Shown piece after piece: positions 50,087 to 56,928 of a DNA stretch of 64,000 nt. This DNA is from Marisediminitalea lipolytica (GTDB lineage: Bacteria > Pseudomonadota > Gammaproteobacteria > Enterobacterales > Alteromonadaceae): contig NZ_MJIC01000001.1 in NCBI RefSeq assembly GCF_001758465.1, forward strand, positions 106,101 to 170,100. Reading direction: 5' to 3'. The notes under the pieces were generated by a model. It was given only the letters and a program-made list of their open reading frames with translations, was not told the DNA's origin and did not search any database. Both the position numbers and the translations under genes were made by a program. Within the stretch, counting starts at the first letter, position 1. Every line of letters starts with the position of its first letter.

Positions 50087-50309
50087 ATAAATTCCTTTTA
50101 TTACGAAATCTACCATGTAGTAAAACGCTACTTAACTGACCGAATGAAGGGTTCTAATTTTACCGTACCAAAACACAGTGTTATTCCTGAGATAGCAGAT
50201 ATTGTTTGTGGAAAAATATAATTCACCATAGTGATGTAGTTACTGATTTTATCGAGATGCGCACCAATATTGAGCAAAATAAAGAATTGTATTTAAAGGA
50301 GTTGTAGAC

Positions 50310-50386
50310 TTATTATGGTGTAACTGTATACACCATATCGGTGTAAGTTTTTACACCGTATAAATACATATTAAATTGTTATGTGC
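50310..50386. promoter_or_regulatory. intI-attI region with two adjacent inverted repeats
   Basis: Between intI and the first cassette lie ATGGTGTA-6-TACACCAT (50315-50336) and CGGTGTAA-4-TTACACCG (50339-50358), giving four GGTGTA half sites in 44 bases. The recombination point GTTATGT is at 50378-50384. Integrase-binding repeats in attI or an operator of the cassette promoter are both possible. TTTACA (50350) with TAAATT 16 bases later is a weak promoter candidate. Nothing else is evident in 50087-50399. Confidence 0.5.
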
Positions 50387-50399
50387 TAAAGGGAAAACT

Positions 50400-50667
50400 A
50401 TGGATACTCAGGACGAAGAATATTCCGAAATACAAAAGTTGGGTCCTGTCGTAAGAGCTTTGTGCTTTTTTTCTCGTTTTGTGTTCAAGTATTGCATTAT
50501 TAGCAGCAATTAAAGCATTAATTCTAGAGCCATTTCACTATATTGTCTTAATAGCAATTTTTGTTGGCGCCTTAATGTTTCATGTTTCAGGGTGTATATT
50601 ATTCACTGGTTTTGCTCCCCAATATTTGTTATTCGCTCATGGTAAAGTTAGGCTCGATAAACCGTAA
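50400..50667 (+). pseudogene. Cassette 1: small membrane protein, frameshifted at a T-run
   Basis: From the ATG at 50400 (AAGGGAAA upstream) the frame reads MDTQDEEYSEIQKLGPVV and enters a run of seven T at 50466-50472. Removing one T joins it to the frame that continues LVLCSSIALLAAIKALIL to the stop at 50667, giving about 88 residues with two or three hydrophobic segments. As it stands the first frame stops at 50517. It is either a broken gene or a homopolymer error. No family recognised. Confidence 0.6.
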
Positions 50668-50686
50668 AAAGGTAATATTCAGGCGC

Positions 50687-50803
50687 ACATAACAAACGCA
50701 TTAACCACTCGCTGCGCTCGCTGGGGACAAAAACACGTAGGCTGCCCTCGCTTCGCTCGGTATTATAGCCTACGTATTTCTGCCCGTTATGCGGGTGTTA
50801 TGT
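50687..50803 (+). repeat. attC of cassette 1
   Basis: It runs from ACATAAC to GTTATGT, 117 bases, with complementary arms GGGACAAAAACACGTAGGCT and AGCCTACGTATTTCTGCCC. It is nearly the same as the attC at 57197. Confidence 0.9.
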
Positions 50804-50815
50804 GCTCGGAGTAAC

Positions 50816-51082
50816 ATGCAAAAAGAAAATAGCGATACCGAAATTGCTTTTTTAGCGGCGCTCTTTTTCTGGTTAATGACGCTTGGTATGTGCTGGTTAT
50901 CAAAATCCATTTTCGAAGCCTGGCAAGACGGAACAAGCATCGAACTAGTAAGCAGGAAGGCTAGAATCCTTAACCATTTTCCAACGTGGTTCGTTTTTAT
51001 TCTTTCTATAGTGGCCGTGGCATTAATGGCTTTTTATGCAATCAAGGAAACGCTAAAGTTTGTCAGTTATCTGCGTAGTTAA
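50816..51082 (+). CDS. Cassette 2: small two-helix membrane protein
   Basis: The 88-residue protein starts MQKENSDTEIAFLAALFFWL with CGGAG upstream. It has two membrane segments, about 11-30 and 57-77, around a charged loop. The in-frame start at 50789 lies inside the preceding attC and is not used. I do not recognise the family. It reads with the array and would depend on an upstream promoter. Confidence 0.7.
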   Translation: MQKENSDTEIAFLAALFFWLMTLGMCWLSKSIFEAWQDGTSIELVSRKARILNHFPTWFVFILSIVAVALMAFYAIKETLKFVSYLRS

Positions 51083-51101
51083 ACGCAGTTTTTTCAAACG
51101 C

Positions 51102-51215
51102 ACATAACAAAAAAATAAAGTCGCTCGCAGGCTCGCTGGGACACAAACATGGCGGTTGTGTCGCTTCGCTCCGATTATAACCGCCATGTTTGCGCCCCTT
51201 ATTTGGGTGTTATGT
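51102..51215 (+). repeat. attC of cassette 2
   Basis: ACATAAC to GTTATGT, 114 bases, with arms GGGACACAAACATGGCGGTT and ACCGCCATGTTTGCGCCCC. It differs from the attC at 52747 by a five-base deletion and one or two substitutions. Confidence 0.9.
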
Positions 51216-51247
51216 TTAATCGAGAGTTCCTGCGTAAAGGGGAAAAT

Positions 51248-51823
51248 ATGGAAAGACAGGCAAAAACAATACTTTTCTATTTGTTCGTCACGGTTTATGG
51301 CCTTACCGCTTTGGGAACCCTAGCAATGTTGTTTTTTGGATTTGGCGATGTAAAAGAGACGGAACGCAGTATCCTTATTAATACTTTCTTGGTTGAAACA
51401 GCAGTTGCGATTGGCGCTTTGTTTTATTCTGTTTGGGGTCTAAACAAAAAAGATAAAGCTACCGAAGAGATGGCTAAGTCTAACACTATAAATCCTTTGG
51501 ATTCGTCTTTTAAAGATAAAATCATCCCACTCGAAAATCTTAAACTTCCAACTATTCAACTACATGAAAACAAACATTTTAAAGGCTGTAAGTTTGTGGG
51601 GCCGTCATCATTAGTTCTTCTAGGAGGCACAATTCATAATAATGGATTTAGTGAGTGCGGTGATTTTATAGCTTTACCAGATAATGTTTTAATGACAGGC
51701 ATGCTCGTATTTAAAAACTGTACTATTGAAGATTGCGAGTTTTTGCGAGTAACGATTTTTTCTGATAAAGGCACGGCAAAAGGACTTGCAACTATCGAAG
51801 GTTCTAATGTCAGGGGAATATAA
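51248..51823 (+). CDS. Cassette 3: membrane protein with a repetitive, beta-helix-like C-terminus
   Basis: The 191-residue protein starts at ATG 51248 with GGGGAAA upstream. Two hydrophobic segments (about 6-30 and 45-66) are followed by a soluble part from about 95. That part has short, irregular Cys/Asn/Phe-rich turns (HFKGCKFVGP, HNNGFSECGDFI, VFKNCTIEDCEFL) reminiscent of pentapeptide-like or right-handed beta-helix coils. The family is not recognised. A start at 51212, overlapping the recombination point, is less likely. Confidence 0.7.
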   Translation: MERQAKTILFYLFVTVYGLTALGTLAMLFFGFGDVKETERSILINTFLVETAVAIGALFYSVWGLNKKDKATEEMAKSNTINPLDSSFKDKIIPLENLKLPTIQLHENKHFKGCKFVGPSSLVLLGGTIHNNGFSECGDFIALPDNVLMTGMLVFKNCTIEDCEFLRVTIFSDKGTAKGLATIEGSNVRGI

Positions 51824-51892
51824 ACATAACAAACAGCTGCAGCGGACCAATTTACGCTGCGCTCCAATTGCCCGCTGAGCTGGGCGTTAGCC
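51824..51892 (+). repeat. attC of cassette 3, short type
   Basis: ACATAAC to GTTAGCC, only 69 bases, with short arms around GCAGCGGAC and a TTGCCCGCTGAGC end. It is unlike the long attC type of its neighbours and like attC sites of foreign cassettes. Confidence 0.8.
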
Positions 51893-52371
51893 CCCATTCG
51901 TTAATTCATTCAAAAATAAAAGATCGGGGTAGTGTTAACGCCGGTATCATCACTCGTTTTAGCGTCCCACCTCCATTGGTTATTTTTGTGTCCAGGGCCA
52001 TCAATTCATCAAGCTATTTTCTTCCCGTGGTTTGCGCGGCGCGTGCAGTCTTTCGTTGTAAGCGGCCGGTGCTTTAATCAGCAATCGTAACGTGCAATTT
52101 TTAGGTTCATTGGTCACGCAGCTTTTATCAGTTCCGGCAAAAGGTTAACGCAAAAATCAGTTGTTGTTTTTCTGGTGGTTGTTTAAGGTAAATGCAAATC
52201 AGGGAAGGGCAATTAAGTAATGCAAACATCTTGGAGCAGGGCAGCAAAGCTGCGAACGTTCAGTGTTGGGGCTAACAAAGCGCAGCACGGGACAATAACG
52301 CGCAGTTCCCCTTTTTTGCAAAGAGCGCAAAAAAGTGGCCCTTCGCTATTGCCCGTGTGCTAGGCGTTTTA
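51887..52371 (+). other. Cassette 4: apparently non-coding cassette
   Basis: The 485-base cassette has no reading frame with a credible start; the longest, 69 codons from 51868, begins inside the previous attC and lacks a ribosome binding site. The 3' part has TTTAAGGTAAATGCAA at 52182 and a hairpin GCAGC-AAA-GCTGC at 52241-52253 followed by GAACGTT, which resembles the end of the non-coding cassette at 62963-63342. A structured RNA or a promoter-carrying cassette is possible. Confidence 0.6.
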
Positions 52372-52374
52372 TGT
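52270..52374 (+). repeat. attC of cassette 4
   Basis: GGCTAAC to a degenerate GTTTTATGT end at 52366, about 105 bases. The arms include GCGCAGCACGGGACAATAAC and GCTATTGCCCGTGTGC, and the centre has complementary TTTTTTGC/GCAAAAAA. Confidence 0.75.
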
Positions 52375-52396
52375 GCCACATGGAATTTAGGATTCT

Positions 52397-52744
52397 ATGG
52401 CTTTAAGTGAATTTGAAATTAAGAAAATTGAAAAGGCAGCAACATCCTTTCTGGCTGCACGAAGACCACCACCAGAAATTCGAAGTAAACTGGATATTGG
52501 CTGGCGCTTGGAAGACCAGTCTTTGTATATTTTTGAAGTTCGTCCAGTTTGGAACAATCCAACTGAATTCAAGGAGTATCCATTTGCTAAAGCAAGTTTC
52601 GTTAAATCGAAAGGCTTCTGGAAAATCTACTGGATGCGTCAAGACCTCAAATGGTACAGGTACGAGCCAGTGCCCGAGGTAAAGACAATAGAATCAGTGT
52701 TTACAACGGTTAGCAATGACGAGCATGGTTGCTTTTTCGGGTAG
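52397..52744 (+). CDS. Cassette 5: DUF3024 family protein
   Basis: The 115-residue protein matches the DUF3024 pattern along most of its length: FLAARRPPPEIRSKLDIGWR, FEVRPVW, KASFVKSKGFWKIYWMRQDL, YEPVP and a DEHGCFFG end. The function of this family is unknown. No signal peptide or membrane segment. The start has TTAGGATT upstream. It is one of the few cassette proteins with relatives outside integrons. Confidence 0.82.
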   Translation: MALSEFEIKKIEKAATSFLAARRPPPEIRSKLDIGWRLEDQSLYIFEVRPVWNNPTEFKEYPFAKASFVKSKGFWKIYWMRQDLKWYRYEPVPEVKTIESVFTTVSNDEHGCFFG

Positions 52745-52746
52745 TC

Positions 52747-52855
52747 ACATAACAAAAAAATAAAGTCGCTCGCAGGCTCGCTGGGACGCAAACATGGCGG
52801 TTGTGTCGCTCCGATTATAACCGCCATGTTTGCGCCCCTTATTTGGGTGTTAGCT
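52747..52855 (+). repeat. attC of cassette 5
   Basis: ACATAAC to GTTAGCT, 109 bases. Almost identical to the attC at 51102, although two unlike cassettes lie between them. Confidence 0.9.
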
Positions 52856-52865
52856 TTCTAAATTG

Positions 52866-53267
52866 ATGATTCGAAATTTTCTTTTATTTTTGGCATTGCT
52901 ACCAATGAATTTATGTTTGATTGGTAGCTTATTTATGCTTATAGGGCTTAGTCCCAAACTGTTTGGGGACGGTAGCGTCCCCGAAATGTTTATGGGACTG
53001 TCTTACTTAATTGTATTTGCTGTATTTTCAATTATTTCCTTAAACTGTTGTATATTCGTGTCTACAGAATTTTTTAAAAAAAATAGTTCGTTAAAATATC
53101 TATTCATGTTGGGCGTTCTTGTCGGTCTTCTCTTAGTTGCCTTACTATCTGTATCTAGGAATTTCGGTGAGTATTCAAATGTTCCTGCATTAATGTTTTT
53201 TATATATGAACTTCCAGCATTGATAGGTTGTTATGGACTATATAGGCTTTTTAAAATCAAAAGCTAA
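52866..53267 (+). CDS. Cassette 6: four-helix membrane protein
   Basis: The 133-residue protein has four hydrophobic segments (about 3-25, 42-66, 77-95 and 108-125) and short loops. The ATG at 52866 is used; a TTG at 52863 is in frame. No clear Shine-Dalgarno is present, since the start lies only 16 bases after the recombination point. The stop codon overlaps the start of the attC. The family is not recognised. The gene is AT-rich, like most cassette genes here. Confidence 0.65.
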   Translation: MIRNFLLFLALLPMNLCLIGSLFMLIGLSPKLFGDGSVPEMFMGLSYLIVFAVFSIISLNCCIFVSTEFFKKNSSLKYLFMLGVLVGLLLVALLSVSRNFGEYSNVPALMFFIYELPALIGCYGLYRLFKIKS

Positions 53268-53375
53268 CAAGGCACTTAAGGCGCAATCCGCCAGGGCGTC
53301 TTGCTGGGACACAAACACACAGGCTGCTTCGCAGTTTAGCCTGTGTGTTTGTGCCCCTTAGCTTAGTGTTATGTG
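53262..53375 (+). repeat. attC of cassette 6
   Basis: AGCTAAC to GTTATGT, 114 bases, with arms GGGACACAAACACACAGGCT and AGCCTGTGTGTTTGTGCCCC around a short CTTCG loop region. Confidence 0.9.
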
Positions 53376-53380
53376 CCAAT

Positions 53381-53743
53381 ATGAAGAAGCTCGCATTTTT
53401 ACTTTTATTATTGTCAGTTAAGTCCTTTTCTTGCGAACAGTTGCTCGGGACTTACAAAAGTCATAGTGAAACCCATTGGAGTTTTGAACTTCAAATCACA
53501 CGTGAAAATGTCATATTAAAATATACCGATTTTGAATATGGAACTCGAGATTTAAGAACAGATTATATCGTTGAATCAGAGGGTTATTGTGAAAAATCAG
53601 TAGCAGGGTATGTATTAATATTCGGGAATAAATCTGTTAATGTTAATTTTCATGAAAGCCTTAGCCACAGGTCCTTTGGTGGGGCTGGTGAATCGCCCGG
53701 TATCACTGGAGAATTTATCAAAGGACAGCAGGTGGAATTGTGA
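53381..53743 (+). CDS. Cassette 7: small exported protein
   Basis: The 120-residue protein starts MKKLAFLLLLLSVKSFSCEQ with a clear Sec signal peptide, probably cut before or near Cys18; that Cys makes a lipoprotein possible, but the lipobox is poor. The mature part is rich in beta strands with two Cys that could form a disulfide (Cys18 and a Cys near residue 69). The start is only 11 bases after the recombination point. No family recognised. Confidence 0.65.
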   Translation: MKKLAFLLLLLSVKSFSCEQLLGTYKSHSETHWSFELQITRENVILKYTDFEYGTRDLRTDYIVESEGYCEKSVAGYVLIFGNKSVNVNFHESLSHRSFGGAGESPGITGEFIKGQQVEL

Positions 53744-53749
53744 CAGGGC

Positions 53750-53840
53750 ACATAACAATCAAATGTTGGGGACACAAACACGCGGGCTCTGCTTCGCAGT
53801 ATAGCCCACGCGTTTGTGCCGCCAAATTAGGGCGTTAGGT
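53750..53840 (+). repeat. attC of cassette 7
   Basis: ACATAAC to GTTAGGT, 91 bases. Arms GGGACACAAACACGCGGGCT and AGCCCACGCGTTTGTGCC. It lacks the extra left-hand hairpin found in the longer sites. Confidence 0.9.
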
Positions 53841-53866
53841 GCTTATCAGCTCGGAGGCCCCGGTAA

Positions 53867-54580
53867 GTGAAAGCTGGTGACATTATCATCTCGCGGAATG
53901 AAGCTCGCGGCAGTAAGCTTGTTCGTAGATTCACGAAGAGCAATTGGAGCCATGTGGCTATTGCAACATCCTCCGATACGATACTTGAGGCAGTACCAAC
54001 CTCGGATCGAAAAGATGAGGTTCGTGAGCGCAGCTTTGCCGATCTTCTCAACGAAAGTGATCAGCTAGTAGTTTTCGAACGACCTCAGCCACTAACCTCA
54101 GAGCAAAATGATCGACTCAAAAATTTCACAAAGTCTAATAAGTCGAAGAGCTACACATTACTCCATGCCGGATTGACGATGGCGGGATCATTCATTTGGG
54201 CAGTAGTAGTAATATTTTTTGTGCTATCAGCGGTTGAATTATTTTCGATAAACCGAGAGCTAGGAGCAACACTTAGTAGTTATATTCTTGCCCTAGTTTG
54301 TGTTGCCTGCTTCTTTTCCATATGGGCGGCGCTTACCATATGGTCGTTTCGAACAAATATGGGCGTTCCTACAACGGAAAAGTTATTCAGCACTACTCAG
54401 TTTGGTCGCTATCTTGTCAGGATAAAGCATGAGATGTTTTGCTCAAAGCTCGTGGCATTAGCTGAAAAGGAAATTGAGGGCGATCTATCTCCTAAGTTGC
54501 CAGCTCCTGAAGAGTGCCTTCCAAAGCACATTTTTAAGACTTGCCAGAAATTGGGTTGGTCTTCTGAGCGTTATAAATGA
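53867..54580 (+). CDS. Cassette 8: permuted NlpC/P60-type (YiiX-like) protein with inserted membrane helices
   Basis: The 237-residue protein starts at GTG 53867 with GGAGG nine bases upstream. The N-terminus has the permuted papain-like motifs GDIIISR and NWSHVAIA (catalytic His29), and the nucleophile appears as Cys192 in HEMFCSKLV, followed by PEECLPKHIF. Between them lie two strong membrane helices (about 101-125 and 138-160), which is unusual. Permuted NlpC/P60 proteins act on amide or ester bonds in peptides or lipids. It may be a membrane-bound hydrolase; activity is inferred. Confidence 0.7.
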   Translation: MKAGDIIISRNEARGSKLVRRFTKSNWSHVAIATSSDTILEAVPTSDRKDEVRERSFADLLNESDQLVVFERPQPLTSEQNDRLKNFTKSNKSKSYTLLHAGLTMAGSFIWAVVVIFFVLSAVELFSINRELGATLSSYILALVCVACFFSIWAALTIWSFRTNMGVPTTEKLFSTTQFGRYLVRIKHEMFCSKLVALAEKEIEGDLSPKLPAPEECLPKHIFKTCQKLGWSSERYK

Positions 54581-54621
54581 GTAACTTGGCACTAGCGCGC
54601 TGGCCTAGCTAGTAGGTTCGC

Positions 54622-54741
54622 ACCTAACAAATTGCTCCACCTGACACATACTGCTACGCTCGTTTTTGTGTGTGTCGCTGGCGCTCCATTTTTACACAAA
54701 AACGTTCTCCGCAGTATGTGCCGGTGAGCAAGGCGTTATAT
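54622..54741 (+). repeat. attC of cassette 8
   Basis: ACCTAAC to GTTATAT, 120 bases. Arms GACACATACTGC and GCAGTATGTGCC, with an inner TTTTTGTGT/ACACAAAAA pairing. Its sequence differs from other long sites. Confidence 0.85.
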
Positions 54742-54755
54742 GCCAAAGGGAATTT

Positions 54756-55064
54756 ATGCATTGTCCAGAATGTAAGAAAGATGGAATATCAGCTTTTGGT
54801 AAAGCCATGCTGTTATTCGATGTACCGTTGAGATGTCGTAAATGTGGCACCCTGTTTTCTTTACATAAATGCCTTCAAACTCTGTTGCTCGTAGCTAGTC
54901 AATGTTTAGTTTTTGCTGCGTGCATTTGGGCAATGTTCCAGTTAAGTAAACTATTTCTTTGGCTGGCAATAATAGTGGGCTTTTTAGCTCTAATCGGATT
55001 CGCGCTTGTCTTGCCAATTAAAAAAGTAAAACAAATAAAAAGGTTTAAACAGCGTGTCATATAA
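54756..55064 (+). CDS. Cassette 9: zinc-ribbon membrane protein
   Basis: The 102-residue protein has an N-terminal zinc ribbon with Cys3/Cys6 (CPEC) and Cys27/Cys30 (CRKC), then two membrane helices (about 42-63 and 66-90) and a basic tail. The ATG at 54756 has AAGGGA upstream; the longer in-frame start at 54666 lies inside the preceding attC. Similar small zinc-ribbon membrane proteins occur widely without known function. Confidence 0.72.
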   Translation: MHCPECKKDGISAFGKAMLLFDVPLRCRKCGTLFSLHKCLQTLLLVASQCLVFAACIWAMFQLSKLFLWLAIIVGFLALIGFALVLPIKKVKQIKRFKQRVI

Positions 55065-55164
55065 CAATAAAATTATGTCGCCCGCAGGCGGGCTGGGACA
55101 CAAACAGGCAGGCGGCTTCGCCATTGTAGCCTGCCTGTTTGTGCCCCATATTTAGGCGTTATGG
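55059..55164 (+). repeat. attC of cassette 9
   Basis: ATATAAC to GTTATGG, 106 bases. It has arms GGGACACAAACAGGCAGGC and GCCTGCCTGTTTGTGCCCC plus a left hairpin CGCCCGCAGGCGGGC. Closely related to the sites at 56361 and 57771. Confidence 0.92.
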
Positions 55165-55181
55165 CTCAAGGATGATTCAAA

Positions 55182-55709
55182 TTGAAAAATGATGAGAATT
55201 TAAAGCTTTATGAAAAGATGTATCTTTTTGAGATAGAGCGAAGAGAAAAAATTAATGCTCGTCTGAATCTACCCATGGCAGTCATTGTTGCCATTTTCGG
55301 GCTTCTGTCATATGTGTTTAATTTTGATACAAACTCTTTCACTATTTGTGAAAACTTCGTTTTCTATATGCTCCTAACCTTTGCATCTATTTCGTTGTTT
55401 GTTGCGTGCTATCATTTTAAAAATTGCTGGTCAGGGCTGGTCGATCAGTATATGCCTACAGCAAAGGACATTGAAGATTACTACCAGACTTTAGAGTCAA
55501 CTTACGCAGAATTTGATGAAAAAGAAGATCTTGTTAAGTCTTACTTCAATAAATTCCTTTTAGAAAGTTACACAGAATATGGCTCCTACAATGCCAGAAA
55601 TAATGACTATCGTTCCGAGCAACTTTACTTTACGGTAAGGGCATTGAGCGTTAGTTTGTTTCTAGCTTTGATCGCGACCATCGTTTTAAAAATAATGGCT
55701 TTAACTTAA
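55182..55709 (+). CDS. Cassette 10, gene 1: three-helix membrane protein
   Basis: The 175-residue protein probably starts at TTG 55182, with AAGGAT 8-10 bases upstream; no ATG is in frame before residue 13. It has an N-terminal charged helix, two membrane segments (about 33-50 and 60-80), a cytoplasmic or external acidic middle (about 90-145) and a third helix at the C-terminus (about 152-172). The family is not recognised. A second small gene follows within the same cassette. Confidence 0.65.
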   Translation: MKNDENLKLYEKMYLFEIERREKINARLNLPMAVIVAIFGLLSYVFNFDTNSFTICENFVFYMLLTFASISLFVACYHFKNCWSGLVDQYMPTAKDIEDYYQTLESTYAEFDEKEDLVKSYFNKFLLESYTEYGSYNARNNDYRSEQLYFTVRALSVSLFLALIATIVLKIMALT

Positions 55710-55719
55710 GAGGTAAAAC

Positions 55720-55818
55720 ATGTCTAAACAACCACCACCTCCGCCGCCACCGCCGGGACCTCGTAATGTTAGGAATCACAATGTGCCCAAGCCTAAACCT
55801 CCAGGGAAGAAGCCATAA
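55720..55818 (+). CDS. Cassette 10, gene 2: 32-residue proline-rich peptide
   Basis: The reading frame ATG 55720 to TAA 55818 encodes a 32-residue basic peptide with eight consecutive prolines at 5-12 and a PKPKPPGKKP tail; 13 of 32 residues are Pro. It has AGAGG six to seven bases upstream, starts 10 bases after the stop of the membrane protein gene, and its stop overlaps the attC start, as for many cassette genes. These facts favour translation. No homology is claimed. The polyproline run might require EF-P. Confidence 0.6.
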   Translation: MSKQPPPPPPPPGPRNVRNHNVPKPKPPGKKP

Positions 55819-55917
55819 CAAAACGCTGTTGGCACTCCCTTCGGTCGCTGGGACGCATACACGGGGCCGCTTCGCGATTATAGCCCCGTGCATGCGCCCC
55901 AAAGCTTAGTGTTAGGT
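55813..55917 (+). repeat. attC of cassette 10
   Basis: CCATAAC to GTTAGGT, 105 bases, with arms GGGACGCATACACGGGGC and GCCCCGTGCATGCGCCCC. Confidence 0.88.
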
Positions 55918-55922
55918 TGCCG

Positions 55923-56357
55923 ATGCTAAATCGATTTCTAGCTGTTGTTTTAATGTTCTTAGTAGTGGCCTGCACTTCCGGCCCAACTGATAGGGCTACT
56001 GAAGTCATGTGGCATGGCAGCTCCCCTGCGAGGCAGTATTCATTCGTATTTGTAGATAGCAACAAGTCTCCCGTCCGGGGCGTCTCATTTAAATGCATAG
56101 GAGATGAAGGAACTATAGCTTCAAATGTCGCTTCTGATTTAAATGAGTCTGCAACATCCTCTGATAGTTTAGGTACTCTCATTATTGCTCATAATGGATT
56201 TCAAACTCATGGAACATATATGCGAAAGGGAGATGAACATTGGGGGTTTAATAGTCCAGAATTACCTCAGTGTGAATTTTATTATCAAGGACGTACGATA
56301 TTTTCTGGTAAATTAAAATCTTTCAAGGCAAAGGAATTGGTGGTTGTAAATGAGTAA
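55923..56357 (+). CDS. Cassette 11: putative lipoprotein
   Basis: The 144-residue protein starts MLNRFLAVVLMFLVVACTSG, with a lipobox ending at Cys17. The mature part looks like a small beta-sandwich (Thr/Ser-rich, with FVFVDSNKSPVRGVSFKC and later TLIIAHNGFQTHGTY), similar in feel to carboxypeptidase regulatory-like or Ig-like domains; that is only a guess. The gene starts six bases after the recombination core, so no standard Shine-Dalgarno fits. Confidence 0.65.
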   Translation: MLNRFLAVVLMFLVVACTSGPTDRATEVMWHGSSPARQYSFVFVDSNKSPVRGVSFKCIGDEGTIASNVASDLNESATSSDSLGTLIIAHNGFQTHGTYMRKGDEHWGFNSPELPQCEFYYQGRTIFSGKLKSFKAKELVVVNE

Positions 56358-56360
56358 GCA

Positions 56361-56466
56361 ACCTAACAAAAAAATTATGTCGCCCGCAGGCGGGCTGGGA
56401 CACAAACAGGTAGGCGGCTTCGCCATTGTAGCCTACCTGTTTGTGCCCCATATTTAGAAGTTATGT
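56361..56466 (+). repeat. attC of cassette 11
   Basis: ACCTAAC to GTTATGT, 106 bases. Compared with the sites at 55059 and 57771 its arms read AGGTAGGC/GCCTACCT rather than AGGCAGGC/GCCTGCCT, a compensatory base-pair change. Confidence 0.92.
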
Positions 56467-56477
56467 GGCAGTTGAGA

Positions 56478-56807
56478 ATGAACCGATTTTTTAGCATTTT
56501 GCTTATGGCCGTTCTGTGCGGTTGCACTTCGACCAAGCCCAAAGAGGAAGAGTTAAAATTCTCTTATCAGGATAACTACGACTATTTTGGGTATGTTACT
56601 CATTGGGTTAGAAACCCAGAAATTCCACCTACAGATAATAATATAGTCGGCGCTGAAAAGGATTTTTCACTCTGCAAGAGCAAGATAAATGAGCATCTAA
56701 TTGATGCTCAAGCACCAAGTCGTGATATCCAATATGCTTTTATCGTAGAGTGTATGTACAAAAACGGTTGGTTCTTATCTGCGGAGACTTACATAGTTAC
56801 GCAGTAA
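56478..56807 (+). CDS. Cassette 12: putative lipoprotein
   Basis: The 109-residue protein starts MNRFFSILLMAVLCGCTSTK, a lipoprotein signal with lipid Cys16. The mature part is acidic, with Cys near residues 60 and 89 that could pair. An in-frame ATG at 56463 lies within the recombination core itself (GTTATGT) and would extend the protein by five residues. No family recognised. It is the second lipoprotein in adjacent cassettes, but the two are not obviously related. Confidence 0.65.
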   Translation: MNRFFSILLMAVLCGCTSTKPKEEELKFSYQDNYDYFGYVTHWVRNPEIPPTDNNIVGAEKDFSLCKSKINEHLIDAQAPSRDIQYAFIVECMYKNGWFLSAETYIVTQ

Positions 56808-56810
56808 GCC

Positions 56811-56910
56811 ACATAACAAACCAAGTCAGCGGGACACTAACACGTAGGCTCCCGTCACTTCGTTCCGTATTATAGCCTACGTGTTATTGCCCCTGCTTGG
56901 GGCGTTATGT
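56811..56910 (+). repeat. attC of cassette 12
   Basis: ACATAAC to GTTATGT, 100 bases, with arms GGGACACTAACACGTAGGCT and AGCCTACGTGTTATTGCCCC. Confidence 0.9.
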
Positions 56911-56928
56911 GCTAAGAAGGAATTCAGC

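Noticed and set aside
50087..50399. A LexA box controlling intI
   Set aside because: I looked for CTGT-N8-ACAG on both strands between intI and the first cassette and found no acceptable match.
51868..52077. A 69-codon reading frame in cassette 4
   Set aside because: It starts inside the preceding attC, has no Shine-Dalgarno and reads as unlikely protein. I treat the cassette as non-coding.
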